From Paenibacillus phocaeensis (GTDB lineage: Bacteria > Bacillota > Bacilli > Paenibacillales > Paenibacillaceae), in assembly GCF_900021165.1 (NCBI RefSeq), contig NZ_FCOQ01000032.1:36903-100902 (forward strand): a stretch of DNA of 64,000 bases, in the 5' to 3' direction. Under the pieces are notes generated by a model. That model did no database searches. It was not told the DNA's origin and saw only the letters and a program-made list of their open reading frames with translations. A program made the position numbers and the translations under genes. Of this stretch, positions 16,444-24,584 are shown piece after piece; position 1 is the first letter of the stretch; each line of letters starts with the position of its first letter.

Positions 16444-17025
16444 TTATTTTTGTGCGAAAATACTACTGATTGCGGCAGCGTCGGTCAGCGAGCTTGCACC
16501 TGACCCTGCCCCTGCTCCAGGATCGGCAGGGTTTGCCCCTTTGAAGGTTGGCTTATTTTCGGCAAACAAAAAAGCCTTGCTTTCCCGCAGGGCTTTGATT
16601 TGATCTTCCAGGCCGGCTTTGATGCTACCGTCCTCACCGAGTTCGATTTTCGTTTTGTCGATCAGCCCCGTGACCAGATCCGCGTCGTGTACCTGACCAG
16701 CTAAGGCAAGCTTCAGCGCATTGCTGAGCCGCAAATCCTTCAGCTCTGCCTCGTATTTCTCCTGAGCCGCCTTGTTGTCCTTCTGAAGCGTTTCGATCTG
16801 CTTTTTCAGCGCCTCAGCATCGCCACTGGACTTCTTCAAGTCCTCAAGCTGCTTATCACGCTCCTTTAGGCTATCCTCGGCCTTTTTGCGTGCTTCAGTC
16901 ACCTCGTTATACTGCGACTTGGGCACAAAGTGCTTCGGCAGCTCCTTATTCACATCGCCGATCAATCCGTCGAGCTTCGACTCATCGACTCCTGCAGCCT
17001 TAAGTATTTCTTTCAACCAATCCAT
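16444..17025 (-). CDS. Scaffolding protein (phage minor structural GP20 type)
   Basis: 193 residues, almost entirely a charged coiled coil from residue 40 to about 110, starting MDWLKEILKAAGVDESKLDG and with VPKSQYNEVTEARKKAEDSL. This is the usual GP20/scaffold composition. The C-terminus is Gly/Ala/Pro-rich (PADPGAGAGSGASS) and ends in a short helix, which in such proteins contacts the capsid. It directly precedes the capsid gene. Confidence 0.88.
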   Translation of the reverse strand: MDWLKEILKAAGVDESKLDGLIGDVNKELPKHFVPKSQYNEVTEARKKAEDSLKERDKQLEDLKKSSGDAEALKKQIETLQKDNKAAQEKYEAELKDLRLSNALKLALAGQVHDADLVTGLIDKTKIELGEDGSIKAGLEDQIKALRESKAFLFAENKPTFKGANPADPGAGAGSGASSLTDAAAISSIFAQK

Positions 17026-17132
17026 ATATCTCGACCTCCATAGATTTTTATAGCTGCTCTCCAGCTAAGGGAGTGGGCCGCTATGCTCCGGCCAAAGCAC
17101 GCCTAGTTTTACGCCATGCGACAGGGCGGCTA

Positions 17133-17399
17133 TTAGTCAGTCACCATGTCGTAATTTTCGGCCAAGTCGGCCGCGGTCAATACGATTAACGTGCTGTCAT
17201 CAGCTTTGGCAATGTACTCGCCAACTTTGACGATAATCACGTTGTACGGTGTCCGGACAATCCGCATCTGCACCCCGGTCGATGTATATTCGACCGATAC
17301 CGGCAAACCAACAAAGCCGATAATCTCCGTGATGCGCTCGTAGGTGTTTTCAAATTGTACAGCGTCGATAAACTTCTTCTCTCGATACCGCTGAATCAT
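17133..17399 (-). CDS. Small phage protein, KKxxxAVQ type
   Basis: 88 residues, beta-rich, beginning MIQRYREKKFIDAVQFENTY. The start resembles phage proteins with the YRKKPVVIEAxQ opening, whose role is unknown. It ends close to a 100-base stretch (17026-17132) in which I see no gene. Confidence 0.72.
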   Translation of the reverse strand: MIQRYREKKFIDAVQFENTYERITEIIGFVGLPVSVEYTSTGVQMRIVRTPYNVIIVKVGEYIAKADDSTLIVLTAADLAENYDMVTD

Positions 17400-17425
17400 C
17401 GCTCCCCCTCCTTTCCGGACAAATT

Positions 17426-17457
17426 AAAAGCACCCTCGCATATCGGAGAGTGCTTTT
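17426..17457 (-). terminator. Terminator inside the head operon
   Basis: AAAAGCACCCTC pairs with GAGAGTGCTTTT around GCATATCG, and AATTTG follows on the minus strand. The symmetric A/T flanks make it usable in both directions. It follows the 69-residue gene and separates packaging and portal genes from scaffold and capsid. Confidence 0.7.
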
Positions 17458-17665
17458 ATACCAAAACCATTATTTTGTTTGCTTGCTCCTCGGTGATTTC
17501 TTCATAATCAAGATCCTCACCGACGAATATTCGGCTCTGCCCGGGATCAGGTTCCCAGACCTTTGTATCCGGATTGAATCGCTCAAAATTCCCATTTATA
17601 AACCGGTACAGGCGGGTCGCTGATTTACCGTCATATCCGTATGCAAAATAAAAATCCTCCGGCAT
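17456..17665 (-). CDS. Small acidic phage protein, unknown
   Basis: 69 residues from the ATG at 17665, chosen because GAGGAGG lies about ten bases upstream. Rich in D, E, F and Y (MPEDFYFAYGYDGKSATRLY; ITEEQANKIMVLV at the end). It overlaps nothing but begins inside the intergenic end of the minor head gene. No known motif. Confidence 0.7.
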   Translation of the reverse strand: MPEDFYFAYGYDGKSATRLYRFINGNFERFNPDTKVWEPDPGQSRIFVGEDLDYEEITEEQANKIMVLV

Positions 17666-17678
17666 GGGCGCCGCCTCC

Positions 17679-19451
17679 TCACTTGATTTTATCGATGTCC
17701 TTCGGTACGACCAGTTTCGATGATAGAACAAACATCTCTCTTGTCAGCTCGACTCTCCGCTCCGGTGTCGTGCTGTCCAGACGGAACTCCTCATAGAGCT
17801 TATGCAAAGGCCCGTTTTTCAGCTCGAAGCTTTCAGGTGTATGGAATTGAACCTCGAACCTCTGACCGTTTGGACTTGTGAAAATCACATTGATGCCACG
17901 GTATGGGTTACGCTTATCCCTCCAGGTATTCTTGAGCTTGAAGGTTGAATAACCCTTGGCCTCCATCTCGCGTACAACGCTGAAATAGGATTGCACCAGC
18001 TTGTCGCCGGCAGCCTGGTAAGTGTAGCGGATGACATCATTCGTCCCGGATATGGTTTCTCCGATCACCTTGGCGTCAAGGCTGTTCTTGCTGTCCGAAT
18101 TCACTTTGCGCAAGTAGGATGCTTTGGTCTTAAGGCGATATTCCAAGCCGACCATTTCGGTACCAGTCCGGTCCGATATCTCCTGCAGGTCAGCGGTGAT
18201 TTGTGGCTCATTAGTCGTTATCTTGTCGTAGGCATTCAGCTTACGATAATCGGCATTTAACCGTCGCCATCCCTCACCATCAGTATACTTCAAATCTTGG
18301 AAAGCGGAAAATGATTTTGGAGCGTCGGAGCCAAGGATCTTCTTGTATCGTTCAAATTGCGCTTTATCACTCGACTCGTTGGTGATCTTCTTCTGCGCAG
18401 CTTCCGCCTCTGCTGCGCCGTATCGCTCCACAACATGCTTCTGGTACCAGTCCGCGTATTTCATGTCGCCCGGCACTGTGTAGGTCTTGCCGTCCAGATC
18501 CCGCGCGATCCGCTCACCCAAGTCCTCGTCATCATCAAAATAGGCCACGGTTGTACTGCGACAATTCGCATGCAGCGGCGGCCAGTTGATTCCGACTTCC
18601 TTCTCAGACAGATCAAATATGCGGTCATCCATGCTCCGGCAAATCTCACTCGTGCGTAAATCAAGTGTAGCGAGGAATTGATACTGCTTAACCACCCCGC
18701 TGGCTTTGTAGCCGTCATAGGTTCCTTCAGCGGCAATGTGGGCGCTTTCGGTGCGTACCAAGCGCGCGGCGTTCGACTTGGAAACCTCGAAGCGGTCACG
18801 CAGGGTCCTGACCACCTTATCCAGGCTATCCCCGCGGATAAACGCTTGTGACAGGTTAGTTTGAAGCTCTCGCGCCAACTTGTCCCGGTTTCCCCATATC
18901 CGCTTGGAGAAATTGCTTCCGGCCCAATCGGTATAGAGCACCTTTTCGAGCCGCTCATCATCCACCGCGGCGAACGTCGTTCCGAAACCCGTGCCCCGCT
19001 GAATGTCAAAGAGGGTACGGTAATAGGAATCCGTATAATTGCCACTCAGCAGCCCCCGGAAGCCCACCTGTTGCCGTCCAGTCAGCATTTCAAGCTCATG
19101 CCTGATCTGGGTCAGCAGCGCCTCGTATCGGCTGATCCGCGTCCGGTAATAGACATTGTTCAGCTGCTGTGTCCATCGCCCATCAGCGTTGTCCTTAGCC
19201 TTAGCCGTGAAATCCTCCAACGTCATTTTAAACTCCGCCAGCTCGCCCTTCTCCAGTTGCTTCTTCGCCTCGACCATCGAGACCTGATTTTCGTTGGCAT
19301 ACCGAGCGTAAAAGGCTTCAATATCCCTGACGATAGTATTAACCGATTTGCGGTACTCCTTCGTAAGCTGATTGATGTACAAGTCCGCTTTGGCATGCTC
19401 GGCTCGGGCGTTGATCTCAGCACGTTTCCGCCAGTATTCAGCTTGTTTCAT
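17679..19451 (-). CDS. Minor head protein (SPP1 gp7/Mu F type) fused to a RelA/SpoT-like C-terminal domain
   Basis: 590 residues. The first half is a head morphogenesis protein: KSNAARLVRTESAHIAAEGT (225-244), then the Phage_Mu_F segment with DLRTSEICRSMDDRIF and NWPPLHANCRSTTVAYF (289-305). From about residue 410 a second domain begins. It has GLEYRLKTKASYLRKV (435-450), NDVIRYT (471-477), KNTWRDKRNPYRGINV (507-522), RFEVQFHT (531-538) and HKLYEEFR (550-557). The order RLK..S..K, D-x-x-RY, K-x-W..Y-R-G, E-x-Q-x-x-T, H..Y is that of alarmone synthetase (RelA/SpoT) folds and nucleotide pyrophosphokinases, with the catalytic Glu retained (Glu533). Minor head proteins of this type often enter the cell with DNA, so the domain could be an injected effector. 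Enzymatic activity is unproven. Confidence 0.88.
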   Translation of the reverse strand: MKQAEYWRKRAEINARAEHAKADLYINQLTKEYRKSVNTIVRDIEAFYARYANENQVSMVEAKKQLEKGELAEFKMTLEDFTAKAKDNADGRWTQQLNNVYYRTRISRYEALLTQIRHELEMLTGRQQVGFRGLLSGNYTDSYYRTLFDIQRGTGFGTTFAAVDDERLEKVLYTDWAGSNFSKRIWGNRDKLARELQTNLSQAFIRGDSLDKVVRTLRDRFEVSKSNAARLVRTESAHIAAEGTYDGYKASGVVKQYQFLATLDLRTSEICRSMDDRIFDLSEKEVGINWPPLHANCRSTTVAYFDDDEDLGERIARDLDGKTYTVPGDMKYADWYQKHVVERYGAAEAEAAQKKITNESSDKAQFERYKKILGSDAPKSFSAFQDLKYTDGEGWRRLNADYRKLNAYDKITTNEPQITADLQEISDRTGTEMVGLEYRLKTKASYLRKVNSDSKNSLDAKVIGETISGTNDVIRYTYQAAGDKLVQSYFSVVREMEAKGYSTFKLKNTWRDKRNPYRGINVIFTSPNGQRFEVQFHTPESFELKNGPLHKLYEEFRLDSTTPERRVELTREMFVLSSKLVVPKDIDKIK

Positions 19452-20868
19452 CGTCGTCGCCCGCCTCGCCTCCGGTCAGCTCCGGGTACTGTTCCATCTC
19501 AGCCTCCCGCTCCTGCTTGATCTGCGCCTCCTCATCCTCGACGCTCGTAACCCACGGATGGTTGGCCAAGATCGTACGATTGCTGATCACCCCCACGCTG
19601 TTTCGGGCGTTGGTGACCGCCTCGGTCTCATTGATCGTGATGTCCCGGTTAAAAATAAACTCGACCGGTGTATTGGAATAATCCTTACCCGTCGAGTTAT
19701 ATATGTGCTGATCGATAAACCAAAGCAGCTGTTCAAGAGAGGCCTGGAATTCGGACTCCATGTCGTTTGCATCCAGGTCAAGATCCGCATACAGATGTTT
19801 GAGCGCGATGCCGCTCGGCGAATTGCCGAACCGTTCCGACTGCGTATCCACGCCGCGACCAAATTCATAAATATCTTTGCGTAACTGCGCGATATGCGCC
19901 TTGTGTGCTTCGGTGTCGATATCAAGGCTGATCGACTCAATGCCGCCGGTACCTTTCACAAAGGCTACACGGTAGATTGCCAGATTACGCCGGAACTCAG
20001 ACGCGCTTGTCCCATCGTAGTCCTTGACCACATACAGGCTATTGGGTAGATCCTCCAGGTTGTTGGCATTGTCGCTGATCTTGCTATCGTAGTCGTCCAC
20101 CTGGCGCTTGATGATATCGATCAGCGGCTGCTCCTCGCCGTTGTACTTGAAACAAATAAACGGCACCCGCTCCCAGTTGTATGGCTGCTCCTCATCTGCG
20201 ACCAACGAGAAATGAGCAGCAAAATCAATGAATCGGAAATCGCCGGCCTCGCTCTCATATCGACGCACCCCGTCTTTGTTCCAGAACTCTATTTTAGCGA
20301 TTGTCTTCTTGGTCTTGGCCACATAGACGATTTGATCATAAATCCGGATCACCGCATCAAGCTCCGTATGAGCGGAATCACGCCACAGTGGGATGATCTC
20401 CTCGCTCGGGATCAGCTGAAACGCCAGTTCCCCAGCCTCGTTATAGTAAACTTGCACCCACGCCTTACCGCTGTTAATCGCATTTTTGCCAAGGTTCTTC
20501 AGCAGGCGCCTAAAACCTTGGTCAAAGTAATTGTCGAGCTGCGCCTGATAGCTGGCTTCGTCAGTACGAGCCAGAAATGGCTTTGACAGGAGATACCCGA
20601 CCTTCTGATCCACCAGTTTCCGGACAAAGCCGTGCGGGATCCGGTTGTCCGCCAGGTTATGCACCTGCGTCAGCTTACCGTCGGGGCCGATCGCCTTCCG
20701 CGTCCGGTTCAGGATGTCATTCTTGACCCGGTAATACGCTTGGCCAGTCAGCATCAGCTTGCGTTCATCGGAACTCATCCAGGCCTTCACTTCCTCCTGG
20801 ACGATCTCGTCAATGCTCATCGGCGCGTTGCGGTCCAGGTTCTCAAGTATTTCATGTAGGGTGTTCAT
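19438..20868 (-). CDS. Portal protein (SPP1 gp6 family)
   Basis: 476 residues. Characteristic segments are VKNDILNRTRKAIGPDGKLT, NLADNRIPHGFVRKLVDQKV, AWVQVYYNEAGELAFQLIPS and an acidic C-terminus (GGEAGDDDETS). It forms the dodecameric DNA entry ring. It overlaps the minor head gene by 14 bases and follows the large terminase gene. Confidence 0.95.
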   Translation of the reverse strand: MNTLHEILENLDRNAPMSIDEIVQEEVKAWMSSDERKLMLTGQAYYRVKNDILNRTRKAIGPDGKLTQVHNLADNRIPHGFVRKLVDQKVGYLLSKPFLARTDEASYQAQLDNYFDQGFRRLLKNLGKNAINSGKAWVQVYYNEAGELAFQLIPSEEIIPLWRDSAHTELDAVIRIYDQIVYVAKTKKTIAKIEFWNKDGVRRYESEAGDFRFIDFAAHFSLVADEEQPYNWERVPFICFKYNGEEQPLIDIIKRQVDDYDSKISDNANNLEDLPNSLYVVKDYDGTSASEFRRNLAIYRVAFVKGTGGIESISLDIDTEAHKAHIAQLRKDIYEFGRGVDTQSERFGNSPSGIALKHLYADLDLDANDMESEFQASLEQLLWFIDQHIYNSTGKDYSNTPVEFIFNRDITINETEAVTNARNSVGVISNRTILANHPWVTSVEDEEAQIKQEREAEMEQYPELTGGEAGDDDETS

Positions 20869-20885
20869 GGGCTCCTCCTTTCTCT

Positions 20886-22130
20886 TTACTCGAACGAAAC
20901 ACCACTTGGTTGCCGGATCTGCTCCATGGCATACCTTAGCGCGTCGATCGTATGGTTAAAATCATCAACCGGCTTGTTCAGGAATTTTCCCGCCTTGTTT
21001 TGATCCCAAACATAGCTGGATAACTCAATGCTGACATTCGGGCAGCGGAATTTATGAACAATGATTTCGTATTGCTGAAGGTACTGAATACCGACCTTGA
21101 CACTGTCTCCGCCTTTCTCGGCCGCCCTAATCCGACCAATACCTAGGCTACGAATCTCGTCGATGGACTTAGGCTCCGAAGAATCGGCGATTATACGTTC
21201 TTTGGCGTACCCCTTGGACTTGATCATCGAAGCGATGTCGTTGTTCGTCATACCATGTTCATAGTGCTCATCAAAGATATAAAGCTTCTTCTCGTCCTTA
21301 TTTACTAGGGCTGCCACCAGGGCTGTTGGGTCGTTGGTATACCCGAAATCTAGGCCGAATACCGCTCGGTAGCCAGGCAGCTTAGCGATCGCGCGATGAT
21401 CGAAATCCTCCTCACGCCAATCCTCGAATATCGCTCCTTCGGCAATCCCCCAATTTCCTTCCCCTTCAACTCGGTAGCGTTTCGGTTTATATTCCCTCAT
21501 CCACTCAAACCGTGCGCGATCATCGTCACCCAGGAACTCGTTACACCGATATGTCGTCGTCAGGGCTAACGTATCGGGATCCGGGTTGTCGAAAAAGCGG
21601 CTCTTTAACCAGTGCTTTTCATTCCAAGGGTTAAATGTCAGCGTCAATTGTTTGAAGTACCCATCTGGCATCTCGCCCCGAATCGACATATCCACTTTGT
21701 CAAAATCGTCCTCGTTCATGATCTGGTAGGCTTCCTCGAACCAGGCCCAACACAAATAGCCGGTGTCCACCGTGATAGAGGTGATCGACATCGGATCATC
21801 GAGGCCCCGGAACAATATCTTCTGTCCTGTAGGCTTGTATATAGCCTCCAAGGGGCTCTTTTTGAAGTTCCAGAGGTGCGCGACTCCCAGCCGATTAACA
21901 GCCCATTTGAGCTGTGCCCAGGTGCTGTCTTTGTGCGTGTTAAATGTCTTACGGAGAACGAGAGTATTCGCCAGCGGCATCTTCATCATGTTGTATGGGA
22001 TCCATAATGCACTCGTGACACTCTTCTTGGATCCGCGACCACCCTTAACAACACGGTAACGACCTTTGAAACGCCAAAAGTCGGAATATCCCTTTCCGAC
22101 GGTCTGCTGCAAGCTAATTTCTTTACTCAT
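20886..22130 (-). CDS. terL: Terminase large subunit
   Basis: 414 residues from the ATG at 22130, which overlaps the terS stop (ATGAGTAA) and has AGGGATG upstream; a longer frame to 22187 lies inside terS and was rejected. Walker A is VVKGGRGSKKS (about 27-37); a Walker B-like stretch is CWAWFEEAYQI; the nuclease domain begins at VFGLDFGYTNDPTALVAAL with its catalytic Asp. This is the Terminase_3/PBSX XtmB class that packages DNA with the portal. Confidence 0.96.
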   Translation of the reverse strand: MSKEISLQQTVGKGYSDFWRFKGRYRVVKGGRGSKKSVTSALWIPYNMMKMPLANTLVLRKTFNTHKDSTWAQLKWAVNRLGVAHLWNFKKSPLEAIYKPTGQKILFRGLDDPMSITSITVDTGYLCWAWFEEAYQIMNEDDFDKVDMSIRGEMPDGYFKQLTLTFNPWNEKHWLKSRFFDNPDPDTLALTTTYRCNEFLGDDDRARFEWMREYKPKRYRVEGEGNWGIAEGAIFEDWREEDFDHRAIAKLPGYRAVFGLDFGYTNDPTALVAALVNKDEKKLYIFDEHYEHGMTNNDIASMIKSKGYAKERIIADSSEPKSIDEIRSLGIGRIRAAEKGGDSVKVGIQYLQQYEIIVHKFRCPNVSIELSSYVWDQNKAGKFLNKPVDDFNHTIDALRYAMEQIRQPSGVSFE

Positions 22131-22815
22131 GCAGATCATCCCTAAACACAACGACTTCTGGATTCGATTCGTTGTTAATCTTCTCAACCTCGCCTTTAAG
22201 CTTCTTAATCCTCAGTTGCTGCTCCTCGGTAGCCATATCTGTTTTTAACAGCTCGTCATATTGCCGAATAAGGCTCTGCAGCGTCCCCATAGCCCTGCTC
22301 TGGGCTTGCAGGAACGTCGCTTGCTTATCCCAGGCTTGCTGCACTTCCCAGCGCTCACCGAAGACGTTCCCGCTCTTTTCCTCAACCCGCTCGACCGTCT
22401 TGTCGTCCCGATCCTTAACGTACATGATCTGCTGCGCCCGAATGATGGCCGTATACTGAATCATAATGTTGTCCCAAACGATGTCGAGCGGGGAGCGGGT
22501 CTGCAGCTGCTCCAAGATCTCCAAAGACTCCGGCGGGAGGTACTTCTGAAACAGCCCGTGCTTAACCGCCTTGCTGTTTCGCGGCGGACCGCCTGGTCCT
22601 CCGCGGTTGCCTTTGGCGTTTTGGTTACCCGGCGGGGCGCCGCCTTTATTTGTGCGCACACTTTTTTGTTTGTGTGCACCCTTTTTCCGGTCCCAGCCAT
22701 GCCGCTGCTTCCAGCTCTTCACGGTATTTAGGGATACGCCGTATTTATCGGCAATGTCTTTATATTTCATACCGGACATATAATCCTGTTCGGCTAACAC
22801 GCGTGTTTCCGCCAT
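22123..22815 (-). CDS. terS: Terminase small subunit
   Basis: 230 residues. The N-terminal helix-turn-helix (YKDIADKYGVSLNTVKSWKQ, 17-36) binds the packaging site. Next comes a Gly/Pro/Asn-rich linker (GGAPPGNQNAKGNRGGPGG), seen in XtmA-type small subunits, then a long helical oligomerisation region. It partners the overlapping terL. Confidence 0.93.
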   Translation of the reverse strand: MAETRVLAEQDYMSGMKYKDIADKYGVSLNTVKSWKQRHGWDRKKGAHKQKSVRTNKGGAPPGNQNAKGNRGGPGGPPRNSKAVKHGLFQKYLPPESLEILEQLQTRSPLDIVWDNIMIQYTAIIRAQQIMYVKDRDDKTVERVEEKSGNVFGERWEVQQAWDKQATFLQAQSRAMGTLQSLIRQYDELLKTDMATEEQQLRIKKLKGEVEKINNESNPEVVVFRDDLHE

Positions 22816-22855
22816 CTACATCATCACCACCCCCGGCGTTGTGTTGGTTTTGCAA

Positions 22856-22882
22856 AAAGAAAAAGCCACCTATCGGCGACTC
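22856..22882 (-). terminator. Possible weak terminator before terS
   Basis: On the minus strand a short CGCC/GGTG hairpin is followed by GGCTTTTTCTTTTTG. It stands between the IDEAL-like gene and terS. Confidence 0.4.
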
Positions 22883-23163
22883 ATAAACGACTCTATCGGC
22901 TTCCACAAACTTAATTCATACATCCAATGCCTAAACCAATCTTCGTCTCTAATCATGAGTGATAAGTCAATCATGGCCGGAATATCATCAGGCCAAACAA
23001 CGGGAGCTCCATGGATCCCAACCTCTGAAACCGGCATTGTAACAGGCCCGTATCCTTTAGGATTTGTAACAAAAAGATCCACCTGTCCGGAATTAATTCC
23101 CGTGACATATCCAGTAATTTTAGTCCCTTCGTGTAAGGCAAAGGCCCAATCTCCCACAATCAT
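22870..23163 (-). CDS. Small protein with IDEAL-like C-terminus
   Basis: 97 residues. The first 50 residues are beta-rich (GTKITGYVTGINSGQVDLFV). The C-terminal helix MIDLSLMIRDEDWFRHWMYE resembles the IDEAL domain of Firmicute regulators such as YpiB (aIDeAL-x-x-x-D-x-x-WF). This is a pattern resemblance only. It may be a small phage adaptor or regulator expressed with the packaging genes. Confidence 0.65.
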   Translation of the reverse strand: MIVGDWAFALHEGTKITGYVTGINSGQVDLFVTNPKGYGPVTMPVSEVGIHGAPVVWPDDIPAMIDLSLMIRDEDWFRHWMYELSLWKPIESFMSRR

Positions 23164-23248
23164 CAGTTCATCACTCCTTAACCCTTAGCCTAGCGAAACT
23201 ATTTCCAAAATATACCGTATAGGTATATAGAAGGAGGTGAAAAGTCAT

Positions 23249-23524
23249 ATGGCATCGTATCAAATTACACATATTCGCTTGTCAGACCCGTGGGGTTCCA
23301 ACACTGAACATATTACTCATGTTATGCTCTCCGGTGGAACTGTAGAAACGCGGGAGGAAGTGGTCCGTTACATCGACGGTGGCCATGAATACTTTTATAC
23401 TCATGGACCCTGGAACACTAAAGCCTATGTCGAGACCGTTCACCCATACGGCAGACCCGCCTACATCCGGACAAAAGCGAATAACACCACGACGGACAAC
23501 CTGTTAAGTCTTCCAAGATTCTAA
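23249..23524 (+). CDS. DUF3892 protein, plus-strand gene inside the lytic region
   Basis: 91 residues from the ATG at 23249, which has AAGGAGG nine bases upstream (an in-frame GTG at 23237 overlaps that site). YQITHIRLSDPWGSNTEHIT at the start and the C-terminal YIRTKANNTTTDNLLSLPRF are diagnostic of DUF3892, a small family of unknown role in Firmicutes and phages. It reads opposite to the packaging genes, has its own terminator and so is probably expressed separately, perhaps in the lysogen. The upstream stretch GTATAGGTATATAGAAGG may hold its promoter. Confidence 0.85.
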   Translation: MASYQITHIRLSDPWGSNTEHITHVMLSGGTVETREEVVRYIDGGHEYFYTHGPWNTKAYVETVHPYGRPAYIRTKANNTTTDNLLSLPRF

Positions 23525-23530
23525 TTGACC

Positions 23531-23560
23531 AAATAAGCCCGAGCCCATTCGGGCTTATTT
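23531..23560 (+). terminator. Terminator of the DUF3892 gene
   Basis: A perfect 12-bp stem: AAATAAGCCCGA with TCGGGCTTATTT around GCCCAT, seven bases after the stop codon. Symmetric, so it can act on both strands. Confidence 0.85.
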
Positions 23561-23564
23561 CTTT

Positions 23565-23597
23565 GCAAATAAAATACCGGCACCCGAAGGCACCGGC
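23565..23597 (-). terminator. UUCG-tetraloop terminator downstream of the tRNA-like element
   Basis: On the minus strand CCGGTGCC-TTCG-GGTGCCGG forms an 8-bp stem (two G-U pairs) with a UUCG loop, followed by TATTTTATTTG. It would end a transcript carrying the tRNA-like element. Confidence 0.65.
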
Positions 23598-23628
23598 TAA
23601 AGAAGGAGTAACCAAAAGGCGAATTAAA

Positions 23629-23719
23629 TGCCCCAGGTGGATTCGAACCACCGATAGCATCGCCCATTCTCGCCGTGAGCCGGAATCGAACCGACGCGCT
23701 GCTACCCCATTGGGGGCAA
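23629..23719 (-). tRNA. tRNA-like element, possibly degenerate
   Basis: On the minus strand there are two T-arm-like hairpins: GTCGG-TTCGATT-CCGGC and GGTGG-TTCGAAT-CCACC, the second ending TGGGGCA. A 5' TGCCCCC at the other end can pair with TGGGGCA in six of seven positions, giving a closed element of about 89 bases. Read as one class II tRNA, the first hairpin would be the anticodon arm with anticodon CGA (serine) and U33, but position 37 is not a purine and no good D-arm is seen. Alternatively these are two decayed tRNA 3' halves in tandem. Sits in the 349-base gap between rinA and the DUF3892 gene. Confidence 0.35.
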
Positions 23720-23756
23720 AATAGAGAGACGGGAGAGAATGCTGTTCAGACAAAAA

Positions 23757-23818
23757 CTAAAGGCGCGACCGCCTAACAACCTGAGGTTATTGTCAGCCGC
23801 GTCTTTATTTTTTTTCTC
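23757..23818. terminator. Terminator after the RinA-like gene
   Basis: AAAGGCGCG (23759-23767) pairs with CGCGTCTTT (23798-23806) with one G-T pair, enclosing an AACC-TGA-GGTT hairpin. T-rich tails follow on both strands (TTTATTTTTTTT on plus, TTTAGTTTTTG on minus). Confidence 0.65.
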
Positions 23819-23873
23819 CACACTAGCATAATATCATGATTTTTGAGGCGAAAAGTGCAACTGACGTGCAATC

Positions 23874-24305
23874 TTATCTCCAGCCAATTTTAGCAGCTAC
23901 CGATTGAACAATTTCATCGCGCCAATTAATTGCTGTTCTTCGGCTCACATAACATTCCTTTGCTACCCCATCCCAAGTCAATAGCTGCGGACGCGTCCAG
24001 TAACGAACTTGAACTAATTTTTGCTTCTCAGCCGGGAGTGCGGCATACACTGATTCAATCGCATCCACAATCGCCTGCAGCTGTTCTAGCTTTTTATGGC
24101 TAGTCAAAAGCACTGCTGTCCGTCCTGTGGGGTCGCCCGGAAGATTGCTGCGGCCCCCACCGACGTTCTCGTCATCGTTTTTACCTTGACTGTGAAGTAT
24201 CTCATTTTTCAGCCTCAGAATCTCTTTTTTAGTCTCGTGGTAGACATAAATTTCTGATTCAACATGCTGAAATGTTCCTCTTCTAAGTTTTGTCTGGCTC
24301 GACAT
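23874..24305 (-). CDS. RinA-family late gene activator
   Basis: 143 residues from the ATG at 24305, with GGAGAGGGG about nine bases upstream. The C-terminal 45 residues, with YWTRPQLLTWDGVAKECYV and SRRTAINWRDEIVQSVAAK, form a sigma-region-4-like helix-turn-helix typical of RinA/ArpU proteins. These activate packaging and structural genes in Gram-positive phages. The gene sits last in the early region directly upstream of terS, the expected location. Confidence 0.9.
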   Translation of the reverse strand: MSSQTKLRRGTFQHVESEIYVYHETKKEILRLKNEILHSQGKNDDENVGGGRSNLPGDPTGRTAVLLTSHKKLEQLQAIVDAIESVYAALPAEKQKLVQVRYWTRPQLLTWDGVAKECYVSRRTAINWRDEIVQSVAAKIGWR

Positions 24306-24310
24306 AGCTA

Positions 24311-24577
24311 TCACCCCTCTCCTGAATCAAACACTTCCGCTTCTGTTACATCCACCGTCACCGCGTGGATCCCGTCCCACAGTTCCCGGATTTCCCTGGC
24401 TTTCGCCACGACAGCCGCTTTCTGCTTCGGCGTCAGAACGATGTCCATCGCTTCGCCGTAATGTCGCTCAGCCATGGCGTAGGCCCGGGTGTGAATCTCA
24501 TTCTGGGCTGCCCAAAAGTCTTTAGGCTTTAGCCGCTTAAGCTCTTTGGCTGCTTTGCGTTTTTCAGCTCTGTTCAT
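24311..24577 (-). CDS. Small basic phage protein, unknown
   Basis: 88 residues, strongly helical and charged: MNRAEKRKAAKELKRLKPKD at the start, LTPKQKAAVVAKAREIREL in the middle. No known motif recognised. It lies between the SNF2 helicase and RinA genes. Confidence 0.7.
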   Translation of the reverse strand: MNRAEKRKAAKELKRLKPKDFWAAQNEIHTRAYAMAERHYGEAMDIVLTPKQKAAVVAKAREIRELWDGIHAVTVDVTEAEVFDSGEG

Positions 24578-24584
24578 GTCCGGA

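Noticed and set aside
17026..17132. Possible structured RNA before the scaffold gene
   Set aside because: Only short local pairings (such as AGCTGGAGAGCAGCT) are seen; nothing matches a known riboswitch or terminator.
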